Shown here: piece by piece, positions 14,566 through 22,046 of the stretch
How the letters are laid out: every line of letters starts with the position of its first letter
How positions within the stretch are numbered: position 1 is the first letter of the stretch
NCBI GenBank assembly: GCA_002427615.1
Contig: DIFH01000041.1
Coordinates: forward strand, 6,643-35,375
Length of the DNA stretch: 28,733 nucleotides
Direction of reading: 5' to 3'
Origin: Paludibacter sp. UBA5753
Lineage (GTDB): Bacteria; Bacteroidota; Bacteroidia; Bacteroidales; Paludibacteraceae
Program-made: the position numbers and the translations under genes
Notes under the pieces: model-generated
What the model was told of the DNA's origin: nothing
Seen by the model: the letters and a program-made list of their open reading frames with translations, nothing else
Databases searched by the model: none

Positions 14566-15093
14566 TTACACCGCTTTATATAAATATATTTTATTCATAT
14601 CGAAAGTTCCGTTTCCATCGGCATGCTTTTTTGTCTGCCTGATAGTAGCAACAGGTACAAAACCCATTTTCTGATAAAGGCGAAGCGCCGGAAAATTTTG
14701 ATCCCAAACACGTATAAAAATACCGGTATAAAAATTCCTGTCTACATTTTTAATAAACTCAGATAACAGTTTTTCTCCTGTTCCCTTCCCTCTTTTTTGT
14801 TGTGTTACCATTAATTCGGCTATATAAATGCAATTATTTACGATAAAATCCCGGCTGATAATTTCAGGTAAATAACTGTCGTATTTCAATGGCAAGCTCA
14901 ACACGGCGCCCGTCATGAGTTCATTCTCAAAAGACAGCACAGCGTTCCCTTTATCAAGCACCAAGCCAATATATTCAGTTAATTCAGCAAGGTCAATGTA
15001 TTGTTCGGAAACGCCTGTCGAAAAGCAATCGATATATAGCGAAACGATTGCTTCACGATATAAAACTTCATTTGTTTGTTTAAAAACGATCAT
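14566..15093 (-). CDS. GNAT-family N-acetyltransferase coupled to ovoA
   Basis: This 175-residue protein shows the GNAT fold. It has a central strand YIAELMVTQQKRGKGTGEKLL, where QKRGKGTG is the acetyl-CoA pyrophosphate-binding motif A (R/QxxGxG/A), followed by a helix, then FIRVWDQNFPALRLYQKMGFVPV, the motif B region with the YxKxGF signature. The acceptor substrate cannot be read from sequence. Its stop is only three bases before the ovoA start (TAA GTT ATG on the minus strand), so the two are almost certainly cotranscribed and probably translationally coupled. The partnership suggests a role near ovothiol or its precursors, but this is inference. A minus-strand -7 box lies just upstream. 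Confidence 0.88.
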   Translation of the reverse strand: MIVFKQTNEVLYREAIVSLYIDCFSTGVSEQYIDLAELTEYIGLVLDKGNAVLSFENELMTGAVLSLPLKYDSYLPEIISRDFIVNNCIYIAELMVTQQKRGKGTGEKLLSEFIKNVDRNFYTGIFIRVWDQNFPALRLYQKMGFVPVATIRQTKKHADGNGTFDMNKIYLYKAV

Positions 15094-15110
15094 ACATACT
15101 TATGTCAATG

Positions 15111-15118
15111 CAAATTTA
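15111..15118 (-). promoter_or_regulatory. -7 promoter box for the GNAT-ovoA pair
   Basis: The minus strand reads TAAATTTG at 15118-15111, matching TAnnTTTG, 18 bases before the GNAT start codon at 15093. The nearest TTTG upstream (15135-15132) is only 13 bases away, closer than usual. Confidence 0.45.
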
Positions 15119-15179
15119 AACAATTAACACTCAAACCATCACTTTAGTTGAAAAAAACATCCATTTGTTCTCAACCCAG

Positions 15180-15196
15180 AGCGCTAAAACAGCGCT
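15180..15196. other. Small hairpin AGCGCT-N5-AGCGCT
   Basis: The palindromic hexamer AGCGCT occurs twice five bases apart (15180-15185 and 15191-15196) and can form a 6-bp stem. No T-run adjoins it on either strand, so it is not a clear terminator for the kinase gene that ends at 15318. Confidence 0.4.
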
Positions 15197-15197
15197 C

Positions 15198-15281
15198 CAT
15201 GTTGCAAAAAAGATACCTTGGAGTGATTCCAAAACACTCTGAAGTGCGCTTTAGACACTTTGGAACGACTTCAAGACACTC
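15198..15281. repeat. Degenerate 21-bp tandem repeat, about four units
   Basis: Three adjacent 21-base units at 15219-15239, 15240-15260 and 15261-15281 align without gaps, sharing a TGGAGTG-like head and an A(A/G)ACACT(C/T) tail. A more diverged unit occupies 15198-15218. A period of 21 bases equals seven codons, but the plus-strand frame that matches the units has a stop codon in the first clear unit. This lies in the intergenic gap between the GNAT and kinase genes. Confidence 0.7.
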
Positions 15282-15317
15282 CTGACTGAAATAGCATTCT
15301 GTCAAAGCAGAACTAAT

Positions 15318-16988
15318 TCAATACCTGAAACTGCTTCCTCCCACGAATTCGCGCAAGAGCGAAGTAGGCGGGATTTCTCTTTCGGGTATGGATACAAAAT
15401 AATTTAAAAACTTTAACAGCCGGTGCGTTTCGGTGTATTCATCGCAATACTTTGGAACTTCAGCCAGAATCGGTTCGGCATGTCTTTTTAACACTGCCAG
15501 TTCAAACAATAAAGCCGAATTAAACATGACATCGGCATTTTCCTGAAAGGGGAAAATCCATTTTTCTTCACCTCTTCTCACGCTGGGCCAACGGGCAATA
15601 GTTTCGCGGGCAGAATAATTCCGGAAACGATAATCCCGGATAATCCGTCTCAACAAACGCGTATCGGTGGTAGGAATCCAGTTGTGATTGTCTATCGAGA
15701 TGGTGGTTAATGCCGAAACGTAAATTTTAAAAGTAATATCATGCGGTATTTCGGGAATTAATTCCGGGTTCAGGGCGTGAATTCCCTCCATAATCAAAAT
15801 ACTGTCATTTTCTAATTTTAATTTTTCGCCTTTATAATAACGTTTCCCATCTTCAAAATTGAAAAAAGGAATCTCAATTTCCTCTCCATTTAAAAGCTGT
15901 TTCAGATGTTGATTAAACAGATTTAAGTCCAAGGCGTGTAAATGTTCGAAATCCCATTCGCCGTTTTCGTCGAGCGGGGTTTCCTCGCGGTTTACAAAAT
16001 AATTATCGAGCGACAGCGTTACCGGTTTCAAGCCACTTACCATCAACTGAATGGAAAGCCGTTTGCTAAAGGTGGTCTTACCCGACGAGGAAGGTCCAGA
16101 GATAAGCACAAATCGCACTTTATCAAGACGCTGCGAAATCATGTCGGCAATTGACGCCACTTTTTTCTCGTGTAATGCCTCCGAAACTTTAATCAGATTG
16201 AACGACTGGTTGTTTTTACAGGCCACGTTAAATTCGCCAACATTATTCAGTTTCATGATTTTATTCCAACCCACGTATTCCTTAAAAATATCGTACATTT
16301 TAGGCTGGGAAGTAATCTCTTCGAGTTCCACAGGGTTTTCCCTGTTCGGAACGCAAAGCAACATGCCATCGTAATAAGGTATCAAATCATACAAACCCAG
16401 ATAATCGGTCGAAGGCAACAGTACCCCGTTATAATAATCGATATACTCATCAATCCTGAAAAAACGGCAATACGGATTGCCTAAAGTCTCGAAAAGCGAT
16501 AACTTGTCTTTCTGATTCATTTGCTTTGCAAATAAATCTTTAACCACTTTTGTTTGTTTTTCTTCGCAAATTATTTTTTTCCCCTGCGAAATAATCCGGT
16601 TTACTTTATCTTTAATCTGCGAAATTATTTCAGGCGTTATTTTTTTGTCGAAAGGATCCAACCGGCAATAATAACCTTTCGATATGGGATGTTCGATGCG
16701 CAATGCCGATTGCGGATACAATTCGGAAATCGCTAATGACAAAACCATACTTAAACTCCGGACATAAACCCTCATTCCCGATGGCGTGCTTACATCAATA
16801 AACTCTACATCCTTGGGCTTGTAAATCAGAAAATTCAAATCTTCAACTTTATAATTCACTCGTGCCGCAACTACCTTATGTTTCAGCTCAATACCTAAGT
16901 CGTTATATATCTCAATCAAAGAAACACCTGCAGGATAATTATGATAAGATCTGGTGTTTTTACAATATATCGTTATTTGTTTCTCCAT
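15318..16988 (-). CDS. TGS/ThrRS-like N-terminal domain fused to uridine kinase-like domain
   Basis: This 556-residue protein has three parts. Residues 1-66 resemble a TGS domain. Residues about 70-280 resemble the second additional domain of threonyl-tRNA synthetase (HPISKGYYCRLD at 100-111). From about 290 a P-loop uridine kinase/phosphoribulokinase-like domain has Walker A GPSSSGKTT at 298-306, followed by SLDNYFVNREETPLDENGEWDFEHLHALD and later MEGIHALNPEL and RRIIRDYRFRN. The family is usually annotated as a nucleoside kinase; the phosphoacceptor is most likely uridine or cytidine, but the editing-like N-terminus suggests something more specialised. All kinase motifs look intact. It starts divergently from the Na/Pi symporter gene. 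Confidence 0.88.
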   Translation of the reverse strand: MEKQITIYCKNTRSYHNYPAGVSLIEIYNDLGIELKHKVVAARVNYKVEDLNFLIYKPKDVEFIDVSTPSGMRVYVRSLSMVLSLAISELYPQSALRIEHPISKGYYCRLDPFDKKITPEIISQIKDKVNRIISQGKKIICEEKQTKVVKDLFAKQMNQKDKLSLFETLGNPYCRFFRIDEYIDYYNGVLLPSTDYLGLYDLIPYYDGMLLCVPNRENPVELEEITSQPKMYDIFKEYVGWNKIMKLNNVGEFNVACKNNQSFNLIKVSEALHEKKVASIADMISQRLDKVRFVLISGPSSSGKTTFSKRLSIQLMVSGLKPVTLSLDNYFVNREETPLDENGEWDFEHLHALDLNLFNQHLKQLLNGEEIEIPFFNFEDGKRYYKGEKLKLENDSILIMEGIHALNPELIPEIPHDITFKIYVSALTTISIDNHNWIPTTDTRLLRRIIRDYRFRNYSARETIARWPSVRRGEEKWIFPFQENADVMFNSALLFELAVLKRHAEPILAEVPKYCDEYTETHRLLKFLNYFVSIPEREIPPTSLLREFVGGSSFRY

Positions 16989-17058
16989 AAAAAACAGGAA
17001 GTTTTTATTTAATATTTTATTTCCGTTGTAAAATTAAGAATTTTTTTTAATGTATTTA

Positions 17059-17090
17059 TTTGAACGTATGTATTTTTTGAATTACTTTTG
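17059..17090 (+). promoter_or_regulatory. Promoter of the Na/Pi symporter gene (-33/-7)
   Basis: TTTG (17059-17062) followed after 20 bases by TACTTTTG (17083-17090) is the best match to the Bacteroidota consensus in the window. Transcription should start around 17095, so the in-frame TTG at 17088 lies inside the promoter and cannot be the start codon. Confidence 0.75.
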
Positions 17091-17117
17091 CAGCTATCTC
17101 TAAAAAAATCAGAAAAA

Positions 17118-18923
17118 ATGAATTATACTTTTTATGATTTTATGACCTTAGTCGGCTCATTAGGATTATTCCTGTACGGAATGAAAATCATGAGCGAAGG
17201 GTTACAAAAAGTAGCAGGCAACAAACTTCGTTCAGCATTAGCCACCATGACTAAAAATCGCTTTACGGGGGTACTTACCGGCCTGTTTATAACTGCTATA
17301 ATTCAATCTTCCTCGGCAACCACCGTCATGGTAGTAAGTTTTGTAAACGCAGGATTACTTAACTTATTACAATCGATAACCGTCATCATGGGCTCCAACA
17401 TAGGCACCACGGTAACCGCATGGATCATTTCCTTATTTGGTTTTAAAGTTAGTATTGCCGCTTTTTCAATTCCTCTGATAGCCATTTCGATTCCATTTAT
17501 TTTTTCATCAAAAAGCAAACGCAAATCCATAGGTGAATTTATACTTGGCTTTGCGTTTTTGTTTATGGGGCTTGATCTGCTCAAAAATTCGGTTCCCGAC
17601 CTGAAGAGCAATCCCGAAATGCTTGAGTTTTTAACCCAATATACACAATCAGGGTTTGGTTCGGTTTTGATATTTCTATTGATCGGGACAGTTTTGACCA
17701 TCGTGGTTCAATCCTCGAGTGCCACTATGGCAATTACACTCGTCATGGTAAGCAAGGGCTGGATTTCGTATGAATTAGGAGCCGCCATGGTCATGGGCGA
17801 AAATATCGGCACTACCATAACTGCCAATATCGCCGCCATACCGGCAAATGTATCGGCAAAACGAGCGGCATTAGCACACACAACCTTTAATGTTTTCGGC
17901 GTGATCTGGATGCTTTTCCTGTTCTTCCCATTCACCAATATGATAACCTATCTTGTTACCAATTTTGGACCCGGAGATCCGACACAGCTGACCAACTTTA
18001 CAAACGGATTGGATGCCGGAACATTAAACCTGATTACTTCGGACAGCAAAAATCTCACTACAGAGCAATTTGCATTGAGAGAACAACTCCTGGATTATCA
18101 AGTCGCAACTTCGTATGGTTTATCGCTTTTCCACACCATGTTCAATCTTTGCAACACCTTTATAATGATATGGTTTGTGAAAATCATCGCCAACATTGTA
18201 ACATTCGTTATTAAGAAAAAAGATACCGATGAAGAATTTCAATTACAGTTTATTTCTACCGGATTATTATCTACTTCGGAGTTATCGGTGCTTCAGGCAT
18301 GGAAGGAAATGAAAGTATATGCCGACAGAACACTAAAGATGTTTAAAATCACCCGTGAATTATATTATGAACAAAATGAAAACGACTTTGTAAAAAAATT
18401 CAGTCGCATAGAAAAATACGAAAGCATAAGCGACCGCATGGAAGTTGAAATTGCCAAATATCTGACTAAAGTCTCCGATGGCAAATTAGGCGAAGAAAGC
18501 AAACATCAGATTCATACCATGTTGCGTATTATTTCCGAAATTGAAAGCGTAAGTGACGGATGCTATAATATAGCGAGAACGATTGTTCGTAAACGCGACG
18601 ACAAAGCCGTTTACACAAAAGACATGGATGCTAATATTGACTTGATGATGAACCTGGTGGAAGGAGCTTTACAACAAATGAACGAATCAATGGAAAACAA
18701 CCAGATCAGCAACGAGGAATTCAACCGGTCGGTGAATATTGAAACCGAAATAAACAACTTCAGAAATCAGTTGAAGTTACAGAATATTGCCGATGTAAAA
18801 GCCAAAAAATATGATTACCAAGCCAGTGTAACTTACATGGACGTCATAGTGGAATGTGAAAAAACCGGCGATTACATAATTAATGTAATTGAAGCGTTAA
18901 ACGAAGCAACTGTTAAAAATTAA
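17118..18923 (+). CDS. Na+/phosphate symporter with PhoU-like C-terminus
   Basis: This 601-residue inner-membrane protein is of the NptA/PNaS family and imports phosphate with sodium. Two inverted PNaS repeats carry the signature QSSSATT at 63-69 and QSSSATM at 198-204, each followed by a GxNIGTT-type element (MGSNIGTTVTA, MGENIGTTITA). About eight hydrophobic helices occupy residues 8-395. The last 200 residues are a soluble helical region with the layout of PhoU, which in relatives adjusts transport or signals phosphate state. The start at 17118 is chosen because the only upstream alternative (TTG 17088) is part of the promoter. No other phosphate gene lies nearby. A phosphate role is by family; other anions are possible. 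Confidence 0.93.
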   Translation: MNYTFYDFMTLVGSLGLFLYGMKIMSEGLQKVAGNKLRSALATMTKNRFTGVLTGLFITAIIQSSSATTVMVVSFVNAGLLNLLQSITVIMGSNIGTTVTAWIISLFGFKVSIAAFSIPLIAISIPFIFSSKSKRKSIGEFILGFAFLFMGLDLLKNSVPDLKSNPEMLEFLTQYTQSGFGSVLIFLLIGTVLTIVVQSSSATMAITLVMVSKGWISYELGAAMVMGENIGTTITANIAAIPANVSAKRAALAHTTFNVFGVIWMLFLFFPFTNMITYLVTNFGPGDPTQLTNFTNGLDAGTLNLITSDSKNLTTEQFALREQLLDYQVATSYGLSLFHTMFNLCNTFIMIWFVKIIANIVTFVIKKKDTDEEFQLQFISTGLLSTSELSVLQAWKEMKVYADRTLKMFKITRELYYEQNENDFVKKFSRIEKYESISDRMEVEIAKYLTKVSDGKLGEESKHQIHTMLRIISEIESVSDGCYNIARTIVRKRDDKAVYTKDMDANIDLMMNLVEGALQQMNESMENNQISNEEFNRSVNIETEINNFRNQLKLQNIADVKAKKYDYQASVTYMDVIVECEKTGDYIINVIEALNEATVKN

Positions 18924-18971
18924 ATTTATTGTTCTATAATAAAACGGCTTAACTTTTTCTGCAATTAACAA

Positions 18972-19000
18972 CCGTCCGACCGCTTTGAGCGGTCAGACGG
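18972..19000. terminator. Strong GC hairpin between symporter and exchanger genes
   Basis: CCGTC and GACCGC pair with GCGGTC and GACGG around the loop TTTGA, with one C-A mismatch, giving an 11-bp GC-rich stem. No clear T-run follows on the plus strand, so it is either a poor terminator, a partial barrier, or a leader structure for the exchanger mRNA. Confidence 0.4.
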
Positions 19001-19050
19001 ATTGACAATACACTTTTACCTGATTTCATTTATTAAAAAAACATATCAAC

Positions 19051-19995
19051 ATGGATTATTTATTAATTTTGATTGGATTTGCCATACTGATTGTTGGAGC
19101 TCATTTCTTAGTAGATGGCGCCAGCGGATTGGCGAAACGTTTCAATGTTTCCAATTTAGTTATCGGGTTGACGGTTGTAGCCTTCGGTACATCAACCCCT
19201 GAATTAGTGGTTAATCTGGTGGCTGCCTCCAAACCCAATACGACCGACATTGCACTTACCAACATCATTGGCAGCAATATGATTAATGTTTTCGTTATTT
19301 TAGGTTTGTCCGCTCTTGTTTATCCCATCAAATCGCAACTCAGTTCGCGCCGGTTCGATATTCCAATGAGCCTGATTGCCCCTCTGCTGGTTTTATTACT
19401 TGCCTGGGGAATGGATGACACCGTTTCGCAGACAGATGGAATGGTTCTGCTGATTTTCTTTTTATGGTTTATGTATGTCATGATCAGGAAATCGATAAAG
19501 CACCCCGAAGAACTTGTCGCTGGAAAGATAAAACCAATGAAATTGTGGTTGGCTATCATCATGGTTTTGGGGGGATTGGGCGCATTGATTGCCGGAGCCG
19601 ATCTGATTGTGCCGAGCGCCGTCAGGATTGCCGAGGTATGGGGCGTCAGTCAATCGGTTATCGGGCTCACCATCGTGGCTTTAGGAACGTCGCTGCCTGA
19701 GTTGGCAACATCGGTGGTTGCAGCTTTTAAGAAAAATTCTGACATCGCTCTCGGTAATGTTATAGGCTCGAATATTTTCAACATATTTCTCGTACTTGGT
19801 ATAAGTTCTATTGTCCGCCCACTACCGGGTTACAACGGCATGATGATCGATTTACTGATTGTTGCCCTTGCAAGTATTTTAATCCTTATTTTTGTAAACA
19901 GCAACAAAAAACATCAAATCAAGCGCTGGCACGGAGGCTTACTCTTACTTATTTACGCCGTTTATCTGGTTTGGATGATTTCAAAACCTGTTTAA
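19051..19995 (+). CDS. Calcium/sodium antiporter (CaCA family, YrbG-like)
   Basis: This 314-residue inner-membrane antiporter has ten or so hydrophobic segments. The two alpha repeats that build the ion site are clear: GTSTPELVVN at 46-55 with the following NIIGSNMINV, and GTSLPELATS at 212-221 with NVIGSNIFNI. The internal duplication in inverted topology is the mark of the family, and the acidic Glu in each GTSxPE motif is present. Members exchange Ca2+ for Na+ (some K+-dependent). Length is standard for the prokaryotic YrbG group. It sits 41 bases before argD on the same strand, close enough for cotranscription, though no functional link is evident. Confidence 0.93.
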   Translation: MDYLLILIGFAILIVGAHFLVDGASGLAKRFNVSNLVIGLTVVAFGTSTPELVVNLVAASKPNTTDIALTNIIGSNMINVFVILGLSALVYPIKSQLSSRRFDIPMSLIAPLLVLLLAWGMDDTVSQTDGMVLLIFFLWFMYVMIRKSIKHPEELVAGKIKPMKLWLAIIMVLGGLGALIAGADLIVPSAVRIAEVWGVSQSVIGLTIVALGTSLPELATSVVAAFKKNSDIALGNVIGSNIFNIFLVLGISSIVRPLPGYNGMMIDLLIVALASILILIFVNSNKKHQIKRWHGGLLLLIYAVYLVWMISKPV

Positions 19996-20036
19996 ATCCA
20001 TATTTTTTTATTCCGAATCATTTCAAAAAAACAAAA

Positions 20037-21158
20037 ATGAATCTATTTAACGTTTATCCGCTTTTCGATATTGAGATAACCAAAGGCGTTGGGTGCCGAA
20101 CTTATGATAGCCAGGGAATTGAATATCTCGATTTATATGGAGGACATGCTGTTATTTCAATCGGCCATTCCCATCCCTATTATGTGCAAAAACTCACCGA
20201 GCAAACCGGAAAACTTGTTTTTTATTCAAATTCTGTCATCAATAAACTTCAGGAAGAACTTGCCGACAAACTCGGAAAAATATCAGGTTATGATGATTAC
20301 TCACTGTTTTTGATCAACTCAGGCGCCGAAGCGAATGAAAATGCTTTGAAACTTGCTTCGTTTCACAACGGCAGAAGCAAAGTCATTGCATTCAGTAAAA
20401 GTTTTCACGGGCGTACCTCTGCGGCTGTGCGCGTTACAAACAATCCAAAAATTGTGGCGCCTATTAACGAAGGATTTGAAGTTGAATTTTTCGCACTGAA
20501 CGATATTGAATCCGTTCGTAAATCATTAAATAAAGGCGATGTTTGCGCTGTAATCATTGAAGGAGTTCAGGGAGTCGGCGGTATTCAGGTTCCTGATCCT
20601 GAATTTTTACGCGAATTAAGCACAGCCTGTAAAGCCAACGGAACCGTTTTAATTCTTGACGAAATTCAATCGGGTTACGGACGCAGCGGAAAGTTTTTCG
20701 CACACCAATACGCCGGCATACGACCCGATTTAATTACGGTGGCTAAAGGTATGGGCAATGGTTTCCCTATCGGCGGCGTACTTATCAGCCCTGCTTTTGA
20801 AGCATCACACGGATTGCTGGGTACAACATTTGGCGGCAGCCATTTAGCCTGTACCGCAGCCATTGCCGTACTCGACGTGATGAAAGCGGAACATTTGGTC
20901 GAAAATGCACAAAAAATCGGAGATTATTTACTCGAAGAACTCAGGCAACTCCCACAAATAAAAGAAGTAAGAGGCTTAGGGTTGATGATTGGGATAGAAT
21001 TTGAAGAACCGGTGAAAGAACTTCGCACAAAATTATTGTTCGAAAAAAAGATATTCACCGGCGTTAGCGGCACAAATACCATTCGGCTTTTGCCTCCGCT
21101 TTGCCTGTCAAAATCGGATGCCAATTTCTTTCTTGAGCAACTCAAAGCGCTACTCTAA
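20037..21158 (+). CDS. argD: Acetylornithine/succinylornithine aminotransferase
   Basis: This 373-residue PLP class III aminotransferase has YGGHAVISIGHSHP (34-47), the phosphate-binding SGAEANENA (95-103), SFHGRT (122-127), Asp208 in LILDEIQSGYGR and Schiff-base Lys237 in TVAKGMGNGFP. The whole protein follows the Bacteroides ArgD pattern, which opens with xLFxVYPLFDI and ends with RLLPPLCLS. It transfers the amino group in arginine synthesis; in Bacteroides the pathway uses N-succinyl rather than N-acetyl intermediates, so N-succinylornithine is the likely substrate. The frame is open to 19971, but that region overlaps the exchanger gene; the ATG at 20037 matches the family start. No other arginine gene is present here. 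Confidence 0.92.
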   Translation: MNLFNVYPLFDIEITKGVGCRTYDSQGIEYLDLYGGHAVISIGHSHPYYVQKLTEQTGKLVFYSNSVINKLQEELADKLGKISGYDDYSLFLINSGAEANENALKLASFHNGRSKVIAFSKSFHGRTSAAVRVTNNPKIVAPINEGFEVEFFALNDIESVRKSLNKGDVCAVIIEGVQGVGGIQVPDPEFLRELSTACKANGTVLILDEIQSGYGRSGKFFAHQYAGIRPDLITVAKGMGNGFPIGGVLISPAFEASHGLLGTTFGGSHLACTAAIAVLDVMKAEHLVENAQKIGDYLLEELRQLPQIKEVRGLGLMIGIEFEEPVKELRTKLLFEKKIFTGVSGTNTIRLLPPLCLSKSDANFFLEQLKALL

Positions 21159-21162
21159 AAAA

Positions 21163-21927
21163 ATGAAATATACATTTGGATTAATTTTATTTTTATTTAT
21201 TTCATGCGTTAATATTTTCTCTCAAAACATCAATAAAGATAAAATCTTACTGAAAACAGGCGAGGTATATATTGGTGAAATTGTGATGAGTAACAATGAA
21301 ATCGTAATGATAAAAAGGTTGGATGGAACAAGGTTTCAGTTTCCCGTATCGGAAATAAAATCTATCGAAAAAGTAAAATCAGACGAAATAGATGACAATA
21401 CAAACGCTGATATTTCAAGCCTGAATGCTCATGAAGGAAATATATGTGGACTGTTGGAAATATCGGGCGGTATAGGTTCTGCAAAAAATAAATTTGGAAT
21501 ATCCCCGGGCGGACAAGCGTCGTTAACTTTCGGCACCAAAATGCTTCAGGGGAAAGCCCTTTTTACCGGTGCAGGTGTAGGTTATTTCAGTGTTATTGAA
21601 AAAAAGAGTTCCGAAATTATCAGTTTTGTGCCTTTATATTTCAGAATAAAAAGCAATTTGGTTACAAAACCTACTTCACCTTATGTTTTACTCGACGCAG
21701 GATATGCATTTGCGTTGAACCCCGATTACGGAGGCGGGCTTTACTCCCGCTTGTCGATTGGAATTAACCGCAATATCACCGGTAAAACTGCTTTTTATAT
21801 CGGCGCCTATGGGGCAATCCAGTCTTTTTCGGGCAACTTGACTGAAACTAATGAGCAGGGAACTTTTAACTACAATGGAACTTCCGGGATAATAAACTGG
21901 GGGATAAATCTGGGATTGCAATTTTAG
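21163..21927 (+). CDS. Hypothetical secreted protein, possible small beta-barrel
   Basis: This 254-residue protein is not assigned to a named family. Residues 1-21 are a signal sequence (a hydrophobic run ending NIFSQ). A cysteine at 15 makes a lipoprotein reading possible, but the residue at -3 is Phe, so signal peptidase I cleavage after the SQ is at least as likely. Residues 26-71 form a small beta domain of the type LLKTGEVYIGEI...IVMIKRLDGTRF...VSEIKSIEK, common at the N-terminus of Bacteroidota exported proteins. From about 98 the sequence alternates Gly/aromatic strands (SGGIGSAKNKFGISPGGQA, GAGVGYFSV, LDAGYAFAL, LSIGINRNI, YIGAYGAIQ) and ends in WGINLGLQF, with a terminal Phe as in outer-membrane barrels. 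It starts four bases after argD, so it is probably cotranscribed. Confidence 0.75.
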   Translation: MKYTFGLILFLFISCVNIFSQNINKDKILLKTGEVYIGEIVMSNNEIVMIKRLDGTRFQFPVSEIKSIEKVKSDEIDDNTNADISSLNAHEGNICGLLEISGGIGSAKNKFGISPGGQASLTFGTKMLQGKALFTGAGVGYFSVIEKKSSEIISFVPLYFRIKSNLVTKPTSPYVLLDAGYAFALNPDYGGGLYSRLSIGINRNITGKTAFYIGAYGAIQSFSGNLTETNEQGTFNYNGTSGIINWGINLGLQF

Positions 21928-21959
21928 TTTCACCATTAATGTTAAGTTTAATGTCTATC

Positions 21960-21986
21960 CATCCTATGAATTTGAGTCATCGGATG
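21960..21986. terminator. Possible bidirectional terminator hairpin
   Basis: CATCC and ATGA pair with TCAT and GGATG, interrupted by one T-C mismatch, around a 7-nt loop. It lies between the convergent secreted-protein and epimerase genes. The downstream sequence is AT-rich but without a solid T-run. Confidence 0.4.
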
Positions 21987-22046
21987 AATAATCGTTTATA
22001 TTTCCAACGGACAAAACATTGTTAATTTCGCGCAAAAACATTTCAG

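Noticed and set aside
15198..15281. CRISPR array
   Set aside because: The 21-base units are contiguous and degenerate with no unique spacers, and no cas genes are in the window.
17088..17117. TTG start for the Na/Pi symporter
   Set aside because: The TTG lies within the -7 promoter box, upstream of the expected transcription start.
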